DNA of 64,000 nucleotides from a virus. The stretch is taken from positions 1-64,000 of IMG/VR virus record IMGVR_UViG_3300021197_001489. One strand, written 5' to 3'. The notes beneath the pieces are model-generated. The model ran no database searches, was not told the origin of the DNA, and saw only the letters and a list, made by a program, of their open reading frames with translations. Positions 49,409-56,912 of this stretch are shown here, one piece after another. The first letter of the stretch is position 1. Every line of letters begins with the position of its first letter. Both the position numbers and the translations under genes were made by a program.

Positions 49409-49484
49409 GCTGGTTTAGCTCAGTTGGTAGAGCAATGGTTTTGTAAACCATAGGTCGGGAGTTCGAGCCTCTCAACCAGCACCA
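49409..49484 (+). tRNA. tRNA-Thr (TGT)
   Basis: A full 76-base cloverleaf: acceptor GCTGGTT/AACCAGC, D loop with AGCTCAGTTGGTAGAGC, anticodon stem ATGGT/ACCAT with loop TTTGTAA (anticodon TGT), TTCGAGC T loop, and an encoded ACCA end. Phage-encoded CCA supports a functional tRNA. A T-run follows. Confidence 0.95.
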
Positions 49485-49511
49485 TTTTTTCTGTAAAAAT
49501 ATGCAGTAGTG

Positions 49512-49528
49512 GCGAGTTCGCTTTTTTT
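49512..49528 (+). terminator. Weak terminator-like hairpin after tRNA-Thr
   Basis: GGCGAGTTCGC with a short stem (GCG/CGC, AGTT loop) is followed by seven T. The T-run after the tRNA at 49485-49490 may also serve. A weak candidate. Confidence 0.35.
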
Positions 49529-49595
49529 ATTTAGAGCGTAACACTCTGATTATCTAACTTGTTCGAACTGCACTTACTGCATACACAATTACTTA

Positions 49596-49624
49596 TTGAC
49601 ATTTAATCGAAATAGTGCTATTAT
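49596..49624 (+). promoter_or_regulatory. Sigma70-type promoter
   Basis: TTGACA at 49596-49601, 17-base spacer, TATTAT at 49619-49624. Drives the genes from 49658. About 110 bases of non-coding sequence lie between the tRNA and this promoter, with no other signal seen. Confidence 0.7.
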
Positions 49625-49657
49625 AAGTATAGTTTGAATATAGAGAGACTCAAATAA

Positions 49658-49993
49658 ATGGTACAAAAGTTTAATCAAGCAGGCATAGCATGTGTCTGTG
49701 CAGATGCAATGAATCAAGCAATAAGAAAAAGTATGGACCTTCCTCAGGACCAAATGATCAACATACCACCAGACTGGTTCGATGCAAATTGTGCTTGTAC
49801 TAAACTTGCACCAGGGTGGGGAGCAAAAGCAGACTACAATGCATATGATGCACATGCATATTATCAAAGTCTAGTAGAACTAAAAGATGTTTCTGCCAAA
49901 GTAGTAGAACAAATTGCAGGCAAAGAAGCATTAAAAATTTATTGGTCAGAAGTAGAAACTAGACAAAAAAGAATATGGCGCGATTACAAATAA
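49658..49993 (+). CDS. Unknown small protein
   Basis: 111 residues. N-terminal half has four Cys (CVCAD, CACTK), the C-terminal half is a charged helix (VSAKVVEQIAGKEALKIYW). No signal peptide or membrane segment. Directly abuts the lipoprotein gene. I do not recognise it. Confidence 0.55.
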   Translation: MVQKFNQAGIACVCADAMNQAIRKSMDLPQDQMINIPPDWFDANCACTKLAPGWGAKADYNAYDAHAYYQSLVELKDVSAKVVEQIAGKEALKIYWSEVETRQKRIWRDYK

Positions 49994-50227
49994 ATGTTTT
50001 GGAATTTATTGGCAGTTTCCCTTGTGTTCTTTGTACTGATAATTGCAGCGTGTAGTCCAATTGTTGGCACCACTAGTTTAGTACACAGTATAGTAAAAGG
50101 CGATGCCTTTGGCACAGCAACTGGTATCATTGGTCAAATAATATCAACTGTTACGCCCGAAGAACACCCGCCTAAGCAAAAATCAAAAGCAGAGATTATG
50201 GAAGATTTGCGTAACGCTATGAACTAG
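49994..50227 (+). CDS. Small phage lipoprotein
   Basis: 77 residues. The signal FWNLLAVSLVFFVLIIAAC ends in a lipobox-like IAAC, giving a lipidated Cys20. The mature part has a Gly/Ile-rich segment (GTATGIIGQIIS) and a charged tail. Phage-encoded small lipoproteins often block superinfection at the membrane; that role is only a possibility here. Direct neighbour of a bL33-like gene. Confidence 0.6.
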   Translation: MFWNLLAVSLVFFVLIIAACSPIVGTTSLVHSIVKGDAFGTATGIIGQIISTVTPEEHPPKQKSKAEIMEDLRNAMN

Positions 50228-50258
50228 GCATATAAGTAAAAAAACAAAGGTAGATAAC

Positions 50259-50465
50259 ATGGCAGCTAAGAAAAACAAAGATTCAAAAGCCTGGATGATA
50301 CCAGAGGGTGAAAAACGTGAAAATGCAACATATCATTTTCTTGCCCGCAAAAGCATAAGCATGATCCGTGAAGGTAAGAAATTGCGTATGCGTAAGTATC
50401 ATCCTAAATTAAAACAACATGTTTGGTTTGTAGAAACAAAGATGCCAAGCCACAGCGCAAAATGA
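50259..50465 (+). CDS. bL33-like ribosomal protein
   Basis: 68 residues. LRMRKYHPKLKQHVWFVETK closely follows the C-terminal pattern of ribosomal protein bL33 (K-R-KYDPxxRKHVxFxEAK), with a basic N-terminal part before it. The region ATYHFLARKSISM stands where bL33 has its beta strands. It could replace or modify host bL33 in the large subunit. It overlaps the next gene (AAATGA). The similarity is clear in the second half, less so before. Confidence 0.6.
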   Translation: MAAKKNKDSKAWMIPEGEKRENATYHFLARKSISMIREGKKLRMRKYHPKLKQHVWFVETKMPSHSAK

Positions 50466-51145
50466 ATCAATACATATTTGATGTTGACGGCACACTAACG
50501 CCCAGCAGAGAAAAAATTGATCCTGAGTTTGGTGCATGGTTCATTGACTTTTGCAACAACCACAGTGTGTATCTGGTAACAGGCAGTGACCGTCTGAAGA
50601 CCATTGAACAGGTAGGCGAAACAGTGTACAACAGTTGTGTTCGTGTGTATCAGTGTTCAGGAAATGAAGTATTTGAGAAAAACAAACGTATTCGTGTTAG
50701 TGATTGGCAGTTACCCGATGCAGCACAAACCTGGCTACAAGAACAGTTGGACAAAAGTAAATTTTATAGAAAGACTGGCACCCACATTGAACACAGGACT
50801 GGCATGGTTAACTTTAGCATTGTTGGTCGACAAGCCAACATGGAAGAACGAGCAATGTATGTTCAATGGGATGAACACAAACTGGAACGCATGATAATTG
50901 CTGCACAGTTTAACTTTCGCTTTCAAGATCTGCAGGCAACTATTGGTGGCGACACTGGCATTGATATCTATGCTAAAGGCAAAGACAAAGCACAGATTGT
51001 TAAAGACTTTGACCTAACAGATACGCTGTGGTTCTTTGGTGATGCTATGCGTCCAAGCGGCAACGATTACTCACTGAGCAAAGTTGTAAATCATGCAGTG
51101 CCAGTGAAGGATTGGCAAGATACGTGGCGTATATTAAGTGAATAG
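50462..51145 (+). CDS. Phosphomannomutase-like HAD phosphatase
   Basis: 227 residues from the ATG at 50462 (overlapping the bL33-like stop). FDVDGTLTPSR is the HAD motif I, with the extra acidic/Thr pattern of eukaryotic-type PMM. HRTGMVNFSIVGR and GGDTGIDIYAKGKDKAQIV match PMM2-type motifs, and WFFGDAM the last acidic motif. It may convert mannose-6-P to mannose-1-P for nucleotide sugars, matching the several glycosyltransferases. A simple sugar phosphatase is the alternative. Confidence 0.75.
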   Translation: MNQYIFDVDGTLTPSREKIDPEFGAWFIDFCNNHSVYLVTGSDRLKTIEQVGETVYNSCVRVYQCSGNEVFEKNKRIRVSDWQLPDAAQTWLQEQLDKSKFYRKTGTHIEHRTGMVNFSIVGRQANMEERAMYVQWDEHKLERMIIAAQFNFRFQDLQATIGGDTGIDIYAKGKDKAQIVKDFDLTDTLWFFGDAMRPSGNDYSLSKVVNHAVPVKDWQDTWRILSE

Positions 51146-51146
51146 T

Positions 51147-51596
51147 ATGAATATTACTGTTACAGGCACTAGTAAAGGATTAGGTAAAAGTATTGCAGAC
51201 TATTGTGAACAATCACACACAGTGGTCAGGTTTGGTCGAGAATATGACTTGCGTGATTACTCCGTGCGGCAAAAAATTATACAACAAGAAAGTGATATTC
51301 TTATTAGTGTAGCAAAACCTAATTTTTCACAAACGGAATTATTGTATGAGTGGTATAATGTACATGGTACTAGTAAGCGGGTGATTAATATTGGAAGTGC
51401 GGTTGTACATAAAGAATTTTGGGGAGATGATATTCACATGATGAGGTATCATACACAAAAACGCAGTCTCGCACATGCTGTGGCTCAAATTGATCATCCA
51501 AACATCTCTATTATAAACCCAGAACACCTCTACAACAAAAATGCATTTGATTATGCTGTATTGGAAAAATGGTGCAAGGAGAATATTTTTATATGA
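51147..51596 (+). CDS. Short-chain dehydrogenase-like Rossmann protein
   Basis: 149 residues from the ATG at 51147; a GTG at 51138 is in frame. VTGTSKGLGKSIAD is the SDR TGxxxGxG motif. INIGSAVVH stands near the usual Ser strand, and YHTQKRSLAH supplies a YxxxK. It is shorter than typical SDRs (about 250). Probably NAD(P)H-dependent; substrate unknown. Overlaps the radical SAM gene (ATATGA). Confidence 0.7.
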   Translation: MNITVTGTSKGLGKSIADYCEQSHTVVRFGREYDLRDYSVRQKIIQQESDILISVAKPNFSQTELLYEWYNVHGTSKRVINIGSAVVHKEFWGDDIHMMRYHTQKRSLAHAVAQIDHPNISIINPEHLYNKNAFDYAVLEKWCKENIFI

Positions 51597-52738
51597 AACC
51601 AAAAGATTTATACGAAAATAGAGTATTTTGCTCAGCACCATGGAACAATTTATATATCAATCCAGATGGAAAAATTCTAACCTGCAGTATAGGAAAATGC
51701 AATGTAGGAAATCTTAGTGATAACAGGATACAGGATATTGTCCAGGACAATGATGTCTTAAAAGAAATTCAACAAAGTATGATAGACGGCAAGCGCCATA
51801 AAAATTGTGGTACTTGCTATAAGCTAGAAGATAGTGGAGTAAGTTACAGTTTAAGAAAGCACTACAAAAGCAAAATTAGTAATTTTAATAATTTAGATCA
51901 GTATGATATTGCTTCAGGCAGTTTAGATGTGACCAGTTTTGATCTAAGATACGACAACACTTGTCAAAATGCATGTGTTTACTGTGGTCCGGCACTAAGC
52001 AGTAGATGGGAAAAAGAACTGGGTGTAACAGTTCCAAAGCCAAGTCTTGGCAATATAGATAATACCAAGAAGTATGTATCAGAAAATCTTGCGAATCTCA
52101 AAGAAATATACCTAGCAGGTGGAGAACCTTTGGTTACCAAAGACTTTGCTGTTATATTAGAAGAGCTGCACAAAGTAAATCCAAATTGCAAAATTAGAAT
52201 TAACAGTAATATTAAAAATATTAATACTCCGGTGTACGAATTAAGCAAAAAGTTTCGTAATCTAAGATATACACTGAGTGCAGAAGCAGTTGAACAGCAA
52301 TTCGAGTACATAAGATATCCGCAAACATGGAGTAGTTTTCAAAAAAATGTTAAACAAGTTATTGATGAAGTCCCTTCATATAACTTTAACATGGCATTAA
52401 ATGTTCTTAACATGTATGGATTATTTGATTGCATAGACTATCTTAGAAGTATAGGAGCACACGATAATAGTTTAATAATTACGCATGTAAACAATCCATC
52501 TTGGTGTAATATTAATAATCTGTCAGATGAATTATTAGATGAATTTGTTGAACGTTGTAACCTGTACATGTCACAAACAGATCCAAAATACAGTCTGTAT
52601 TCAGCATTGGAAGGTTGTGTAAATTTTGTTCGGGTATCTTTCGATAAAAATATCAATGATACAAGATTAAATTTAGAAACATTAGATATAAGAAGAAACT
52701 TAAATAGTAAAAATATTTTTCCATATATTTACAAATAG
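51593..52738 (+). CDS. Radical SAM protein with N-terminal SPASM/twitch-like cysteines
   Basis: 381 residues from the ATG at 51593 with AAGGAG upstream. An N-terminal auxiliary motif (FCSAPWNNLYINPDG, CSIGKCNVGNL, later CGTCYKLEDSG) resembles SPASM/twitch cluster ligands. The radical SAM core follows with CQNACVYCG (CX3CX2C, about residue 123) and LAGGEPLV. Such proteins modify peptides or small molecules by radical chemistry. No obvious small precursor peptide gene lies next to it. Substrate unknown. Confidence 0.8.
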   Translation: MKPKDLYENRVFCSAPWNNLYINPDGKILTCSIGKCNVGNLSDNRIQDIVQDNDVLKEIQQSMIDGKRHKNCGTCYKLEDSGVSYSLRKHYKSKISNFNNLDQYDIASGSLDVTSFDLRYDNTCQNACVYCGPALSSRWEKELGVTVPKPSLGNIDNTKKYVSENLANLKEIYLAGGEPLVTKDFAVILEELHKVNPNCKIRINSNIKNINTPVYELSKKFRNLRYTLSAEAVEQQFEYIRYPQTWSSFQKNVKQVIDEVPSYNFNMALNVLNMYGLFDCIDYLRSIGAHDNSLIITHVNNPSWCNINNLSDELLDEFVERCNLYMSQTDPKYSLYSALEGCVNFVRVSFDKNINDTRLNLETLDIRRNLNSKNIFPYIYK

Positions 52739-52745
52739 GTATAAA

Positions 52746-52937
52746 ATGTTAAGTAAAAAATGTAAACAGCATCTAGCAGATGTAAATGAAACAGGACTAG
52801 AGCACATGATAGTAGCACTAAAAGTTGCAGTAAAATTGCAATTGTTAGTGCCTGCATTAATTATACACAGCGTTGCTCCACGTTTCTTTACAACTACTGC
52901 CAGTGATACAATGAAGAATATATTAAAAAATAGATAA
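52746..52937 (+). CDS. DUF6356-like small protein
   Basis: 63 residues. CKQHLADVNETGLEHMIVAL then LVPALIIHSVAPRFF and MKNILKNR closely follow the DUF6356 family, small proteins of alphaproteobacteria and their phages with a hydrophobic centre. It may lie at the membrane. Function unknown. Confidence 0.7.
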   Translation: MLSKKCKQHLADVNETGLEHMIVALKVAVKLQLLVPALIIHSVAPRFFTTTASDTMKNILKNR

Positions 52938-52958
52938 TGTTGGCCGACTGTTAAACAA

Positions 52959-53225
52959 ATGAGCAAATATGATGAAAAACGTATGAAAGAAATCCAAACC
53001 AGATTGGTAAAACACATACAGCAAAACCTTAAAGAAGATGAAGACTATGTGCTGCTTGCGACCATGCTTTTAAAACACAGTATAGTGCTTTATAGAACGT
53101 TCCTAACAGATCAACAGATAGTTAAAATGTTAGCCCGTGCAGGAGAAACAATCAATGACGCCGCGCACGACATTGACAAGTTTATCGACACAGACGAAAC
53201 TGGCAATCCTCCCACAGTACATTAA
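52959..53225 (+). CDS. Small helical protein
   Basis: 88 residues, nearly all alpha-helical and charged: MKEIQTRLVKHIQQNLKED, YVLLATMLLKHSIVLY, and an acidic end. No motif or membrane segment. It precedes the tRNA-Arg promoter. Function unknown. Confidence 0.6.
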   Translation: MSKYDEKRMKEIQTRLVKHIQQNLKEDEDYVLLATMLLKHSIVLYRTFLTDQQIVKMLARAGETINDAAHDIDKFIDTDETGNPPTVH

Positions 53226-53235
53226 AAAAAATTGG

Positions 53236-53264
53236 TTGACACATAGCACAATATATTATATACT
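53236..53264 (+). promoter_or_regulatory. Sigma70-type promoter for tRNA-Arg
   Basis: TTGACA at 53236-53241, 17-base spacer, TATACT at 53259-53264. The tRNA begins 14 bases after the -10 box. Confidence 0.8.
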
Positions 53265-53278
53265 AATAAGACAATCGC

Positions 53279-53355
53279 GGTTCCATAGCTCAGCTGGATA
53301 GAGCAACTGCCTTCTAAGCAGTAGGTCGGGAGTTCGAATCTTCCTGGAATCGCCA
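53279..53355 (+). tRNA. tRNA-Arg (TCT)
   Basis: A 77-base cloverleaf: acceptor GGTTCCA/TGGAATC with one G-U pair, anticodon stem ACTGC/GCAGT with loop CTTCTAA (anticodon TCT), TTCGAAT T loop, discriminator G and encoded CCA. It reads AGA/AGG codons, which are frequent in this AT-rich genome. Confidence 0.93.
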
Positions 53356-53376
53356 ACTTTAGCAAGGAGTAAGACT

Positions 53377-53613
53377 ATGGAAGTATTACTATTATTTGGA
53401 GCATTAGCAGCAGGTCATCATTACTTGACTCAAGATGAACCAGTTGCACCAGTTGCACCACAAGCTGTACACAGCGCACAATCCATTGGAGAAATTGTAA
53501 ACTTTGGTCACGACGATGTTAGTCTTGCAAGCATTGACTGGAGCAAGGCAGGAAATTCCATTGTTGGCGATTCATCCGAGAATGGAATTCAGTGGATCTT
53601 TATCACAAACTAA
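53377..53613 (+). CDS. Small protein, unknown function
   Basis: 78 residues. The N-terminus is hydrophobic (VLLLFGALAAGHHYL), followed by a Pro/Val-Ala repeat (PVAPVAPQAV, encoded by a short tandem repeat) and a polar end. It may be membrane-anchored or secreted. AAGGAG precedes the ATG. Confidence 0.5.
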   Translation: MEVLLLFGALAAGHHYLTQDEPVAPVAPQAVHSAQSIGEIVNFGHDDVSLASIDWSKAGNSIVGDSSENGIQWIFITN

Positions 53614-53629
53614 TAGAAGGAATAGTAAA

Positions 53630-53854
53630 ATGAAAGTATCAGTAGACGTTTATACCAAAGACATCGAAGCAGGCTTGGCAGCATTTAAACTTGCACTAGA
53701 CAGTGGTGCAACAGATGCACAATTGCGCAGCAACGAAGATTGGGAAACAAAGAAATTCGAAAGTCTCAATCTAATGTTTGAAGCAGACAACAAGAGTGAA
53801 GCTATTAGCAGCCTAGACAACGGTCCGTTCAAACGCGATCAATCAGATCTTTAA
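53630..53854 (+). CDS. Small protein, unknown function
   Basis: 74 residues from the ATG at 53630, with AGAAGGA upstream. VSVDVYTKDIEAGLAAFKLAL and WETKKFESLNLMFEADNKSE suggest a small alpha/beta fold. The stop abuts the next ATG (TAAATG). The function is not known. Confidence 0.55.
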   Translation: MKVSVDVYTKDIEAGLAAFKLALDSGATDAQLRSNEDWETKKFESLNLMFEADNKSEAISSLDNGPFKRDQSDL

Positions 53855-53998
53855 ATGAAAAAGATCTCAAGTCTAGTTCATAATCCGTTATTTGTTGGAG
53901 CCCTTGGTTTGACAAACCTATTTGCCAGTCAAGGCAACATATGGATGATAATTACAGGATTGGTATTGATTGTAATCGCCGCAATGGATGCATTCTAA
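53855..53998 (+). CDS. Tiny membrane protein
   Basis: 47 residues. After a short basic start come two hydrophobic stretches (LFVGALGLTNLFA and IWMIITGLVLIVIAAMDAF), probably a membrane hairpin. The ATG directly follows the preceding stop. The coding sequence ends two bases before tRNA-Gly. Could be a holin-like or membrane-altering protein; nothing specific is visible. Confidence 0.5.
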   Translation: MKKISSLVHNPLFVGALGLTNLFASQGNIWMIITGLVLIVIAAMDAF

Positions 53999-54000
53999 TT

Positions 54001-54074
54001 AGGGGATAAGTGTTACGGTAGCACGACAGGCTCCAACCCTGTAAGCGTGGGTTCGACTCCTACATCCTCTGCCA
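54001..54074 (+). tRNA. tRNA-Gly (TCC)
   Basis: A 74-base cloverleaf: acceptor AGGGGAT/ATCCTCT, anticodon stem ACAGG/CCTGT with loop CTCCAAC (anticodon TCC), TTCGACT T loop, discriminator G and encoded CCA. The first base is A rather than the usual G of tRNA-Gly. Confidence 0.85.
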
Positions 54075-54089
54075 ATTATAGGAAATACC

Positions 54090-54593
54090 ATGTACAAAGT
54101 ATCAGCATATTTCAAGAACCAAACAGTGATAAAATACTTTGTAGATCAGTATGAAGCAATTGATTTTAGAGACACAGTGGATGCTCACTATCCACTGAAA
54201 GTAATTTTTGAAGAAGGAGTTTATCCAATGCATACGTTTATCATTAACTGCTGGAACAGTGTGATGAATTACGAACACAATCCGTTACGTCATATTCCAG
54301 ACATGAATACAAGACACATGATAATGCAGGTGTTAGCCTGGATGTGGTGCATTGTGTTTGGCATCATGGTAGGAAGCTGGACTGTGTTTAGCATCAGTGC
54401 TGTTGCACATGTTGCACTAATTGCTGGTATCTGTATCACAGTTGGCGTGTTTGAAACAGCAAGACGTAAGCCAGATTTTTTTAGATTGCGCTCGGATGGT
54501 TATCATTCTGTAAGTCGCACACGCGGACATATGTGGATCAATGGTAAAAAAGTAGAACTAGATCCAAATGATCCTGGCGGCGAACATGAATAA
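54090..54593 (+). CDS. Two-pass membrane protein, unknown function
   Basis: 167 residues. The N-terminal part is soluble (YKVSAYFKNQTVIKYFVDQ), then two membrane segments at about residues 80-98 (VLAWMWCIVFGIMVGSW) and 101-121 (FSISAVAHVALIAGICITVG), then a basic tail. An extra ATG at 54228 would give a shorter form. It overlaps the SGNH-like gene by 8 bases. Confidence 0.6.
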   Translation: MYKVSAYFKNQTVIKYFVDQYEAIDFRDTVDAHYPLKVIFEEGVYPMHTFIINCWNSVMNYEHNPLRHIPDMNTRHMIMQVLAWMWCIVFGIMVGSWTVFSISAVAHVALIAGICITVGVFETARRKPDFFRLRSDGYHSVSRTRGHMWINGKKVELDPNDPGGEHE

Positions 54594-55344
54594 ATGTTTA
54601 ATACTGGGATGTTCGCATGCTAATGGTGCAGAAATGCACAAAGAACCAGGGTTCAACATTGCTCAATATAACTTTGTTGAACAAATCGAATATGGCGCCA
54701 GAAACAGCTATCCTGTATTACTAGCTGAACAGCTTGGTTATGATCCTCTAAATCATTCAATAAGCGGTGGAAGCAATGATGCAATGTACAGAATTGCATC
54801 AGAACAAATCCACAATCTCACTGATCAAGATATTGTTATTGCTTGCTGGACTGGCGTAGATCGCAGCGAGCTTTGGCATCAAGAGCATAGATGCTGGCGT
54901 CCTATTAACTACAACAATAATCAAATACATCAGATTAGTCCCAATGAATACAGCCTTGAAGGCATTAACATAGGCGCTGTAGTTGATCGAAATCAAGATT
55001 ATCATGAATACGCAAAACAATGGATAGTGTTCCAGGGACATTATCAAAGTGGTTATCACAATAAAATAAAAAATGTGCTTGCACTAAACTGTTTAACAAC
55101 CAGTCGTGGTATTCGCACTATTAACCTGGACAGTTTCCAAGGCTTCAACGCAAACCCGGATTTTTCATCCTGGTTTCCCTGGCCTGAAACGGTATATCGT
55201 CCATTTGATGTACACGAAGACGAATTTGTTCCCTTTTGTCTTGGTAAAAATTACCCACACGACCCCAGCGGACACTTTTTCCGTCCTGCACATGAAGCAT
55301 ATAGCAAACATGTTTATAATCATGTCAAAAATTTTGCCGCCTAA
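54586..55344 (+). CDS. SGNH-like protein
   Basis: 252 residues from the ATG at 54586. LILGCSHANGAEM corresponds to the block I position but with GCSH instead of GDSx; SISGGSNDAMY fits block II/III; DPSGHFFRPAHEAY fits block V. The protein is therefore a distant relative of the ones at 3025 and 43500. Function unknown. Confidence 0.5.
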   Translation: MNKCLILGCSHANGAEMHKEPGFNIAQYNFVEQIEYGARNSYPVLLAEQLGYDPLNHSISGGSNDAMYRIASEQIHNLTDQDIVIACWTGVDRSELWHQEHRCWRPINYNNNQIHQISPNEYSLEGINIGAVVDRNQDYHEYAKQWIVFQGHYQSGYHNKIKNVLALNCLTTSRGIRTINLDSFQGFNANPDFSSWFPWPETVYRPFDVHEDEFVPFCLGKNYPHDPSGHFFRPAHEAYSKHVYNHVKNFAA

Positions 55345-55353
55345 GTTGTGCCA

Positions 55354-55361
55354 TATAAATA
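55354..55361 (+). promoter_or_regulatory. Consensus T4-type late promoter box
   Basis: A perfect TATAAATA lies 10 bases after the stop of the SGNH-like gene and 134 bases before tctA. It starts a long untranslated leader. Confidence 0.55.
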
Positions 55362-55371
55362 AAATTAGACA

Positions 55372-55436
55372 GCGCCAACTACGGCGCGGGTAAAACTGGA
55401 CGCTCACTGAAAGTGATTTTAATGTTGTGTAACATT
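55372..55436 (+). other. Structured leader upstream of tctA-like gene
   Basis: Three hairpins lie in series: GCGCC/GGCGC (55372-55387), TCACT/AGTGA followed by TTTT (55404-55420), and AATGTT/AACATT (55421-55436). The 55345-55495 region holds no gene. The second hairpin with its T-run could act as a terminator or attenuator; no known riboswitch class is recognised. Confidence 0.45.
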
Positions 55437-55495
55437 AGACGCCCTGCCCTATGTTAATCTAGTCTCCCAAAAATTAAATGGTTTAAAGGACCGAT

Positions 55496-56830
55496 ATGTT
55501 TGAATTACTTTCTGCTTTTGTTGTAGGATTAGGTTTAGGTGTTGTGTCTGGAATTGTTCCAGGTCTCAATGTGTTTGTAAGTATCTTACTGGTATTTCCA
55601 CTGTTGATAACTTGGGAACCAACCAGCATTATGTTTATGTATATCACATTGGCCAGTGTGCATCAGTACTTTGGCAGTGTAAGTGCCACTGTGTTTGCTA
55701 TACCTGGCACCAGCACCAGTTTACCTGCACTACACGAAGGGCATGGTATGTTTCAAAGTGGCAGAGGCAGCGAAGCAATTATGACAGCCGCAATTGGCAG
55801 TTTCTTTGCTAGTTTTTTTGCTATTGTTCTAATACATTTCATGTTGCCTTATCTCAGCATTTTCTATCAAATTTTTAACACACACATACAGGCATTGCTG
55901 TTAACAGTTGCCGCAGTAACAATCATAGTGTTCGCTGACAACAAAATTTGGATTAGTCTATTGCTTTGGATAGTAGGAAATACACTGGCCATGGTAGGCC
56001 TACACGAATACTATGGCGGCATTACATTTATGACTTTTGGAATTCCGGCACTGTACACAGGTATTGATCTATTACCTGTGATGATTTCACTGTATGTGGT
56101 TCCTGTGTTTTTGAGAGCAAGTAAGTCAGGCGGCCGTATTGAATTTAAAGGTGTAAGCATGGGAGGCTATGTTGATGCCGCGCGCCGCATGTACAAACAA
56201 ATGAAAATGACACTTTTGCGTAGCAGTATTATTGGAGCATTAGTTGGCTTCATACCTGGCATCAGTTGGGGGTTGAGTACAATGCTTGCTTACAACTCCG
56301 AACTGGGTATACGCAAACGTAAAAAACTATACAATACACAGGGAGATGCAAACTGTTTGGTGGCTGCAGAAAGCAGTAACAACGCAGGTGTGTACACCAG
56401 TATGGTGCCTATGCTGTTTGCAGGTATACCTATCACTGCAAGTACTGCACTCATATACAACATATTCATGTTTAGAGGCATCAACCCAACGCTGCCATTC
56501 TTTGAAAGTTTATACGAAATAACCTTAGTTGGGTTTGGCATAAGCAGTGTTATAGGATTGCTTATAGCAGGCAAATATGTTAATTTTCTCAAGTTTTTAA
56601 GTGGACTGGACATACGCAAATTTTACACTGTGATGTTTTTGCTGCTGGTTGTGATTTGCTACTTTGTGGCAGAACAATACTATGCAGGATTTGACAACAT
56701 GATGATGTTGGTTTGTCTGTTACCTTTTGGGTACCTACTTAGAAATTACAACACAATGCCATTGATATATGGTTTTGTGTTGCAAGATATTTTTATAGAA
56801 AGTGTTTATAGACTAACATTTTTCTATTAA
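55496..56830 (+). CDS. tctA: TctA-family tripartite tricarboxylate transporter permease
   Basis: 444 residues with about ten to twelve membrane segments. VVSGIVPGLNVFVSILLVFP, FAIPGTSTSLPALHEGHGM, and GALVGFIPGISWGLST are typical TctA motifs; they form the two repeats around the substrate path. It would import carboxylates (citrate-like or others) across the host inner membrane with a TctC binding protein, encoded next. No TctB small subunit is seen. GGA precedes the ATG. Confidence 0.85.
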   Translation: MFELLSAFVVGLGLGVVSGIVPGLNVFVSILLVFPLLITWEPTSIMFMYITLASVHQYFGSVSATVFAIPGTSTSLPALHEGHGMFQSGRGSEAIMTAAIGSFFASFFAIVLIHFMLPYLSIFYQIFNTHIQALLLTVAAVTIIVFADNKIWISLLLWIVGNTLAMVGLHEYYGGITFMTFGIPALYTGIDLLPVMISLYVVPVFLRASKSGGRIEFKGVSMGGYVDAARRMYKQMKMTLLRSSIIGALVGFIPGISWGLSTMLAYNSELGIRKRKKLYNTQGDANCLVAAESSNNAGVYTSMVPMLFAGIPITASTALIYNIFMFRGINPTLPFFESLYEITLVGFGISSVIGLLIAGKYVNFLKFLSGLDIRKFYTVMFLLLVVICYFVAEQYYAGFDNMMMLVCLLPFGYLLRNYNTMPLIYGFVLQDIFIESVYRLTFFY

Positions 56831-56857
56831 AAAAACCTTTTTTTATTAAAAAGGATG

Positions 56858-56886
56858 TTGACAACAAGCTGTTTTGTTGTTATTAT
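56858..56886 (+). promoter_or_regulatory. Sigma70-type promoter for the TctC-like gene
   Basis: TTGACA at 56858-56863, 17-base spacer, TATTAT at 56881-56886. An A/T-rich inverted repeat (CCTTTTT/AAAAAGG, 56836-56853) precedes it and might end the tctA transcript. AAAGGAG precedes the ATG at 56913. Confidence 0.75.
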
Positions 56887-56912
56887 ACTGAACAAACTTT
56901 AAAGGAGTTATA

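Noticed and set aside
53384-53470. Tandem repeat in the small gene at 53377
   Set aside because: The CCAGTTGCA repeat is only two to three copies and encodes a Pro-Val-Ala linker; not a genomic repeat element.
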